This document shows positions 59,303 to 64,000 of a DNA stretch of 64,000 bases, piece after piece; within the stretch, counting starts at the first letter, position 1, and the number at the start of each line of letters is the position of its first letter. Source of the stretch: Stygiobacter sp. RIFOXYC2_FULL_38_25. GTDB lineage: Bacteria > Bacteroidota > Ignavibacteria > Ignavibacteriales > Melioribacteraceae. The translations under genes and the position numbers were made by a program. The stretch covers positions 1-64,000 of the forward strand of contig MHAZ01000017.1 of the NCBI GenBank assembly GCA_001803165.1, in the 5' to 3' direction. The notes below the pieces were generated by a model. The model saw nothing but the letters and a program-made list of their open reading frames with translations. It searched no databases and was not told the DNA's origin.

Positions 59303-59325
59303 TTCAATGAACAAAAATCATTGAA
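59303..59325. promoter_or_regulatory. Inverted repeat upstream of the beta-lyase gene
   Basis: TTCAATGA (59303-59310) and TCATTGAA (59318-59325) form a perfect eight-base inverted repeat with a seven-base spacer, ending a few bases before the ribosome site AAGGAG. It could be an operator or an RNA hairpin controlling translation of the lyase. No regulator for it was identified. Confidence 0.45.
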
Positions 59326-59341
59326 CTAAAAAGGAGAAACC

Positions 59342-60730
59342 ATGGCTAAGAAAATTATTAAACACAGTTGGGCTGAACCGTACAAAATTAAAATGGTTGA
59401 GCCGATAAAAGTTACCGACAAGCCTTACAGACAAAAAGCCGCGAAAGAGGCCGGCTACAATACATTCTTATTAAAGAGCGAAGACGTTTACATTGATTTA
59501 TTGACCGACAGCGGTACCAACGCAATGAGCGATTATCAATGGGCTGGATTAATGATGGGCGATGAAGCATATGCCGGAAGCAAAAACTTCTATCATCTCT
59601 GGGATAATGTAAAAAAATATTATGGAATGCCATACTTCGTTCCAACGCATCAAGGTCGCGCCGCAGAGCATATGATTTCCAAAATCATGATTAAGCCGGG
59701 CGATTTCATTCCGGGTAATATGTACTTTACCACAACACGCGTTCATCAAGAATTAGCCGGCGGAACATTTGTTGATGTTATTATAGATGAAGCTCACGAC
59801 GCGCAAAGTAAACATCCATTCAAAGGAAACATTGATCCAAATAAATTGGAAGCGTTGATTAACAAAGTTGGTGCAAAGAAAATACCATACGTTTGCATTG
59901 CCGGACCGGTAAACATGGCTGGCGGTCAGCCATTCTCTATGGCTAACCTAAAAGAAATTGCAACGCTTGCAAAAAAACATGGAATCAAACTTTGGTTTGA
60001 TGGAACCCGCGCAACTGAAAACGCTTACTTCATTCAACAAAAAGAAAAAGGTTACGAAAAGAAAACAGTTGCTCAAATATTAATAGAAATTTGCTCTTAC
60101 TTTGACGGCATGTGGGTTAGCGCTAAGAAAGATTTGCTTGTAAACATTGGCGGTTTTATCGCCACAAGAAATAAAAGAGTGTTTGATGAAGCACGCAATA
60201 TGGTTGTTATTTATGAAGGACTTCACAGTTACGGTGGTTTAGCCGGACGTGATATGGAAGCTATGGCTCGCGGAATTGAAGAAATGGTGAAACCGGAAAA
60301 CATCAGCATGCGCGTTAAGCAAGTTGAGTATTGCGGCAAAGAGCTTGAATCTTACGGAATACCACTTGTTAAACCTTACGGCGGTCATGCAATTTTCTTG
60401 GATGCAAAATTATTCTTACCTCATCTAAAACAAGATCTTTTCCCGGCTCAATCATTAGCGGCAGAAATTTATGAAGACAGTGGTGTGCGTGGAATGGAAC
60501 GAGGACTTGTTTCATCCGGCCGCGATCCTAAGACCGGCGAGAACCGCTATCCAAAATTGGAGCTTGTTCGCTTAACCTTTCCGAGACGCGTTTACACACA
60601 ATCTCATATTGATGTTATGGTTGAATCTATTGCGGAAGTTTTTGATAAACGCAAAAAGATCAAAGGTTTGAAGATGGTTTACGAGCCGAAATATTTAAGA
60701 TTCTTCCAGGCACGTTTTGTTAAGCTGTAA
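59342..60730 (+). CDS. PLP-dependent beta-eliminating lyase: tyrosine phenol-lyase/tryptophanase family
   Basis: A 462-residue fold-type I enzyme, full length. The family core is present: LLTDSGTNAMSDYQWAGLMM, FVPTHQGRAAEHMISK, GGQPFSMANLKEI, WFDGTRATENAYFI, the PLP-Lys in SAKKDLLVNIGGF and EGLHSYGGLAGRDMEAM. In tyrosine phenol-lyase, Met379 and Arg381 contact the phenol; the aligned stretch here is RGMERGLVSSGRD, matching phenol-lyase (SMERG) and not tryptophanase (VEIG). It is therefore more likely a tyrosine phenol-lyase producing phenol, pyruvate and ammonia, though tryptophanase cannot be excluded. A strong ribosome site (AAGGAG) precedes the ATG. Confidence 0.88.
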   Translation: MAKKIIKHSWAEPYKIKMVEPIKVTDKPYRQKAAKEAGYNTFLLKSEDVYIDLLTDSGTNAMSDYQWAGLMMGDEAYAGSKNFYHLWDNVKKYYGMPYFVPTHQGRAAEHMISKIMIKPGDFIPGNMYFTTTRVHQELAGGTFVDVIIDEAHDAQSKHPFKGNIDPNKLEALINKVGAKKIPYVCIAGPVNMAGGQPFSMANLKEIATLAKKHGIKLWFDGTRATENAYFIQQKEKGYEKKTVAQILIEICSYFDGMWVSAKKDLLVNIGGFIATRNKRVFDEARNMVVIYEGLHSYGGLAGRDMEAMARGIEEMVKPENISMRVKQVEYCGKELESYGIPLVKPYGGHAIFLDAKLFLPHLKQDLFPAQSLAAEIYEDSGVRGMERGLVSSGRDPKTGENRYPKLELVRLTFPRRVYTQSHIDVMVESIAEVFDKRKKIKGLKMVYEPKYLRFFQARFVKL

Positions 60731-60763
60731 TCGCTAACTCATCTTAAAATTCTTATCTTCGCG

Positions 60764-60793
60764 GAGCCGGTCATTTGGAAATTTGCCCGGCTC
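60764..60793 (+). terminator. Hairpin after the beta-lyase gene
   Basis: GAGCCGG and CCGGCTC form a seven-base-pair stem around a 16-base loop, 33 bases after the stop, followed by AT-rich sequence but no strong T run. Confidence 0.5.
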
Positions 60794-60905
60794 AATTATA
60801 AGTATAATACCGGTTGTTTTAATTATAATCCGAAAGCACAACAAGATTAACCATAATAATTTATTTCGGGTTTGATAAATCAAACTCCACAATTTATTGT
60901 AGGGG

Positions 60906-60919
60906 CTTCATTCATGAAG
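60906..60919. repeat. Short palindrome in the gap before glnD
   Basis: CTTCATTCATGAAG is a six-base-pair inverted repeat with two central bases, within AGGGGCTTCATTCATGAAGA, a remnant type of dispersed intergenic repeat seen in related genomes. No promoter was assigned in this 270-base gap. Confidence 0.35.
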
Positions 60920-61003
60920 ACCGCCTAGATAATTTGTTATGGACTAATGATGGATCTAATTCACACAACGGATTTAATAACATATTGATAAAAAGAAATT
61001 TTT

Positions 61004-63559
61004 ATGGAGCCGCTTAAAATAAAAGAGAGTTTTATTCAAGATCGTGATAGTCTGTTTCATGATTCCGATTTGATTAAAGAGCCTTTCAAGTTTTCAGTAA
61101 GATGGAGCTTGCTGGTTGAGGAATATATTCTTCGCGTTCTCAGCGGCGTAAAAATGGAATGCGCGGTTGCTTCTGTTGGAAGTTTTAGCAGAAGAGAATT
61201 ATCTCCATTCTCCGACATTGATTTGATGTTTGTTTTCGAAAATGTGAAAGGAAATGAAAAGTTAATTCAAAGTTGCGTAACAAATCTTTGGGATGCCGGA
61301 ATTGAAGTGTCTCATACAGTCCGGGAATTTTCCGATATAAAAAAATTTTTAGAAGAAGATTTGGAAGCCTTCACACAGTTCTTTGATACACGTTTTATTA
61401 TTGGAAGCGAAAAACTTTACAAGAAATGGAACGAGAGTGTTACTTCTTCTCTTAATACAAAAGTTAAGAAGAGACTTCTGGAAGAATACTTTGCCGATAT
61501 CCGCGAGCGCTATAAGAAATATGGCGATTCAGCTAAAGTGTTGGAGCCAAATGTAAAATATACTGCCGGCGGCTTGCGCGATTTGCAAGTGATTGAGTGG
61601 ATGTACTGCTTAAAAAATGAAACACTTATTAATGTTCAGGAAGAAATAACTCAGTCGGAAAATTTCTTTCAGCTACTGAAGAAGAATGGAATGCTTGTAC
61701 CGCGCGCAGTTGTAAGACTTAGCGAGAGCTACAAAATGGTTTTGAATGCGCGCAACCTTTTGCATCTAATCTCCAATCATAAAAATGACCGGCTTGAATT
61801 TGATTACCAGGAGAAAGTTGCCAACCTTCTCGGTTATACAGGAAAAAACTGGCACGCTTACATGAAAAAATATTTTGAGGCAACAAATGTTATTAAGCGT
61901 TTCTGCCGCACGATGCGTAAGCGTTTTGAAGAAGAAATAACTCCTTCCGTTAGCGACTACCTGACCATTGAGCTTGATGATGATTTTGCTCTGAAGAATG
62001 GAAATGTTTGCCTTGTGCGGGAAACTAAACTTGGAATGAGCGGCATACTGCGCGCGTTCTACTACCGCGGATTGCACAATGCGCGTTTTGAAGAAAATCT
62101 CCGCTCACAAATAATTGAAGAAGTTTTTGATCTTGAAGAGAACCACATTCACGAACATAAATCTTCAGTTTTCTTCAGAGAGATAATGAAGCTTCCAAAG
62201 AATGTGGGTACACTTCTTACATTAATGAATGAACTTGGTGTGCTCGCCGCGTTCTTGCCGGAGTTCAAAGAGTTAGTCGGTTTCTTTCAGCCTGGAGTTT
62301 ACCATTGTTACACTGCTGATGAGCACACTTTAATTGCTCTTGCCAACGTTGAAAAACTTAGCGAAGAAACTACCGTGCTCGGCAAATTATATCAAAGTTT
62401 GCGGGATAAGGATATTTTGTTTCTCGCAATTTTATTTCACGATATAGCAAAACCAATCAGCGTTTCCGGTCACGAAATTATTGGCGGCGAGATTGCAAAC
62501 TCCGTAATGGAGCGTCTTGGCTTTTCGTTTGAAGAAATTGAAATGGTTCAGTTCCTCGTTAATCATCATTTAACAATGGAACAAGTTGCCTTCCGTAGAA
62601 ATCTTAATGATCCTTCAACACTCGATAACTTTGCTCAAATATTTCCTTCGCCCGAACATCTTGATTTACTTTACTTGGTTACTTATGCTGATCTCTCCGC
62701 CGTTTCGCCTGCAGTTTGGACTCAATGGAAAAGTGATTTGCTGGATGAACTTTACCGCAAGACAAAAATTATGTTGGATGAGCGAATCAGCGGACAAGAA
62801 ATGCTCTCGGATAATCTAAAAGAAATTATGAGCAGCTCGGAAGTTTACTGGGAAGAGAATATTAAGGATCATATCGAATCTATTGATGACATCGGCTATC
62901 TGCATCACTTTTCTGTTGAAGAAATCAACCAGCACATTGATGAAATTGAAAAGGGTTCTGCCGTTTCGGTTTTCTATAAGGAAGAAGAAGCGTTTACTAA
63001 TGTTACAATAATTACCCGCGATAGAGATGCGCTGCTTTCACGTCTGTGCGGTGCGCTGGCGATTAATGATCTTAACATTCACGATGCAAAAATCTTTACA
63101 CGCAAAGATGGAATCGTTATAGACAGCTTCAATGTAACAGATTTTAGAGCCGGACATAAAGTTGAACAAGAGCGATATAAAAAAATCACTCACGATTTAG
63201 AGCTTGCCGTGCAAAACGAGCTTCAGATTGTGAAAGAGTTCAACAATATCAAGTCCAAGTGGTGGCGCATTGAGAACAAACTCTTCAAGCGAAAAGGCAA
63301 AGTTAAAATCGCATTCGAAAAACATGAGCGCTACACAATTGTTGATGTTTACTCGCCGGATAGACTTGGCTTGCTTTATCAAATCACTAAAAAACTAAAT
63401 GAACTTGGATTATCAATTTACTTCGCAAAAATTTCTACAAAAGCGGATGATATTATAGATGCTTTCTACATTTTGGACCGTCACCGCAAAAAAGTTTCAA
63501 CTTATCAGTACGAACTTATTACTCACGAATTAACTCAAACAATTGAAGAAATGTTATAG
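61004..63559 (+). CDS. glnD: PII uridylyltransferase/uridylyl-removing enzyme GlnD
   Basis: An 851-residue sensor of glutamine status that modifies PII proteins. It has an N-terminal nucleotidyltransferase domain with VGSFSRRELSPFSDIDLMFV (the GSxxRxEL...DxD active site) and a helical GlnD_UR_UTase domain (KYTAGGLRDLQVIEWMY). The HD domain that removes UMP (LAILFHDIAKPISVSGHE...LVNHHL) follows, then two C-terminal ACT domains (about 680-760 and 785-850) that bind glutamine. The length fits the family. No glnB or glnA is in the window. Confidence 0.94.
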   Translation: MEPLKIKESFIQDRDSLFHDSDLIKEPFKFSVRWSLLVEEYILRVLSGVKMECAVASVGSFSRRELSPFSDIDLMFVFENVKGNEKLIQSCVTNLWDAGIEVSHTVREFSDIKKFLEEDLEAFTQFFDTRFIIGSEKLYKKWNESVTSSLNTKVKKRLLEEYFADIRERYKKYGDSAKVLEPNVKYTAGGLRDLQVIEWMYCLKNETLINVQEEITQSENFFQLLKKNGMLVPRAVVRLSESYKMVLNARNLLHLISNHKNDRLEFDYQEKVANLLGYTGKNWHAYMKKYFEATNVIKRFCRTMRKRFEEEITPSVSDYLTIELDDDFALKNGNVCLVRETKLGMSGILRAFYYRGLHNARFEENLRSQIIEEVFDLEENHIHEHKSSVFFREIMKLPKNVGTLLTLMNELGVLAAFLPEFKELVGFFQPGVYHCYTADEHTLIALANVEKLSEETTVLGKLYQSLRDKDILFLAILFHDIAKPISVSGHEIIGGEIANSVMERLGFSFEEIEMVQFLVNHHLTMEQVAFRRNLNDPSTLDNFAQIFPSPEHLDLLYLVTYADLSAVSPAVWTQWKSDLLDELYRKTKIMLDERISGQEMLSDNLKEIMSSSEVYWEENIKDHIESIDDIGYLHHFSVEEINQHIDEIEKGSAVSVFYKEEEAFTNVTIITRDRDALLSRLCGALAINDLNIHDAKIFTRKDGIVIDSFNVTDFRAGHKVEQERYKKITHDLELAVQNELQIVKEFNNIKSKWWRIENKLFKRKGKVKIAFEKHERYTIVDVYSPDRLGLLYQITKKLNELGLSIYFAKISTKADDIIDAFYILDRHRKKVSTYQYELITHELTQTIEEML

Positions 63560-63576
63560 GTGTTAAATTGAATTTT

Positions 63577-64000
63577 ATGAACAAAACTAATCCGATTGGA
63601 TTTTTCGACTCCGGAATAGGGGGATTAACTGTTGTTAAAGCTGTAACACGACTAATGCCAAATGAAAACATTGTTTACTTTGGAGATACAGCACGTGTGC
63701 CGTACGGTTCAAAATCGAACGACACTGTAGTAGAATACTCAATCCAAGCAGCAAATTTTTTATTAAGGAAAAATATTAAACTGCTCGTTGTTGCTTGCAA
63801 CACAGCTTCTTCAGTTGCGCTAAATGAGCTTCGCAAGTTCTTAACAGTTCCGGTTATTGGTATGATTGAACCCGGCGCTAAAATGGCTTTGAGTGAATCG
63901 AAAAATAAACGCATCGGTGTAATTGGAACGCGCGCTACAATTAACAACAAAGCTTACGCGCACGAATTAAAACGCCTTAATCCAAAAGCAAAAGTATTTG
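63577..64000 (+). CDS. murI: Glutamate racemase MurI (partial, cut by window end)
   Basis: The first ~141 residues of glutamate racemase, which makes D-glutamate for peptidoglycan. The conserved N-terminal FFDSGIGGLTVVKAV with the catalytic-site Asp, YFGDTARVPYGSKS, the first catalytic Cys in VVACNTASS, VIGMIEPGA and IGVIGTRATI are all present. The second Cys lies beyond the window. The ATG at 63577 is used; a TTG at 63568 with slightly better ribosome-site spacing is possible. It follows glnD by 17 bases. Confidence 0.93.
   Translation, partial: MNKTNPIGFFDSGIGGLTVVKAVTRLMPNENIVYFGDTARVPYGSKSNDTVVEYSIQAANFLLRKNIKLLVVACNTASSVALNELRKFLTVPVIGMIEPGAKMALSESKNKRIGVIGTRATINNKAYAHELKRLNPKAKVF

Noticed and set aside
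59260-59341. A tryptophan-containing leader peptide as in tnaC
   Set aside because: No short frame with Trp and a suitable start was found; only the TTCAATGA inverted repeat is present.

Overview
The window is an AT-rich stretch of bacterial chromosome that most resembles the Ignavibacteria/Melioribacter branch of the Bacteroidota-Chlorobi group. This is inferred from several traits seen together: secreted proteins ending in type IX secretion (T9SS) sorting domains of the NYPNPFN type, three S46 dipeptidyl-peptidases, a cbb3 oxidase with fused CcoN-CcoO and a single-haem CcoP, PorV-like barrels, and FN3-rich surface proteins. No rRNA, tRNA or CRISPR array was recognised. Most genes look vertically inherited; only about 1.1 kb (31.5-32.6 kb) is clearly decayed DNA.

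Region by region. (1) 0-11.1 kb, all minus strand: two secreted GH18 chitinase-like proteins, the second interrupted by a frameshift at an 11-A tract. Between them lie a PAS histidine kinase with an N-terminal receiver, a NarL-type response regulator and a degenerate RsbT-like protein. A small membrane-anchored protein and a 1054-residue FN3-repeat T9SS protein follow. (2) 11.1-31.5 kb: a divergent exopolysaccharide locus. The minus arm has a WecA-like phosphosugar transferase fused to a nucleotide-binding domain, a PorV-like barrel and a Wza-type export lipoprotein. The plus arm has Wzz, a CpsD-like P-loop protein, a 55-residue membrane protein, a Wzy-type polymerase, a WecG/TagA transferase, a GT4, a NodB deacetylase, a DegT aminotransferase fused to a FemAB/GNAT domain, two more FemAB/GNAT proteins, a proline-dehydrogenase-fold protein lacking the substrate arginines, a GH9 endoglucanase and a GT2 with a QxxRW motif. 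Sigma-54-like elements lie in the divergent promoter region. (3) 31.5-32.6 kb: remnants of an IS256-like transposase and of a T9SS secreted protein. (4) 32.6-39.3 kb: three tandem S46 peptidases, each followed by a hairpin.

(5) 39.5-45.8 kb: short housekeeping and accessory genes: DUF1289, BtuR/CobO, a HAD phosphatase, a BrnT/BrnA toxin-antitoxin pair, a divergent ATP-grasp/C39-like pair, a small unknown protein, an isochorismatase, SixA and an HD protein. (6) 45.9-54.4 kb, minus strand: a full cbb3 oxidase locus (ccoI, ccoS, ccoNO, ccoQ, ccoP, ccoG, fixH and a SafE/UreH-like membrane protein), pointing to microaerobic respiration. (7) 54.5-64 kb: SDR, NTF2-like lipoprotein, YrdC/Sua5, MFS transporter, QueC and QueF, a tyrosine phenol-lyase/tryptophanase-type enzyme, GlnD and the start of murI.

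Taken together, the cell appears to digest external chitin and peptides, use amino acids, respire at low oxygen, and build a surface polysaccharide. The sugars of that polymer are probably aminated and acylated by the DegT-FemAB module. This module, with the repurposed proline-dehydrogenase-like protein and an embedded GH9 hydrolase, is the best candidate here for an undescribed system.
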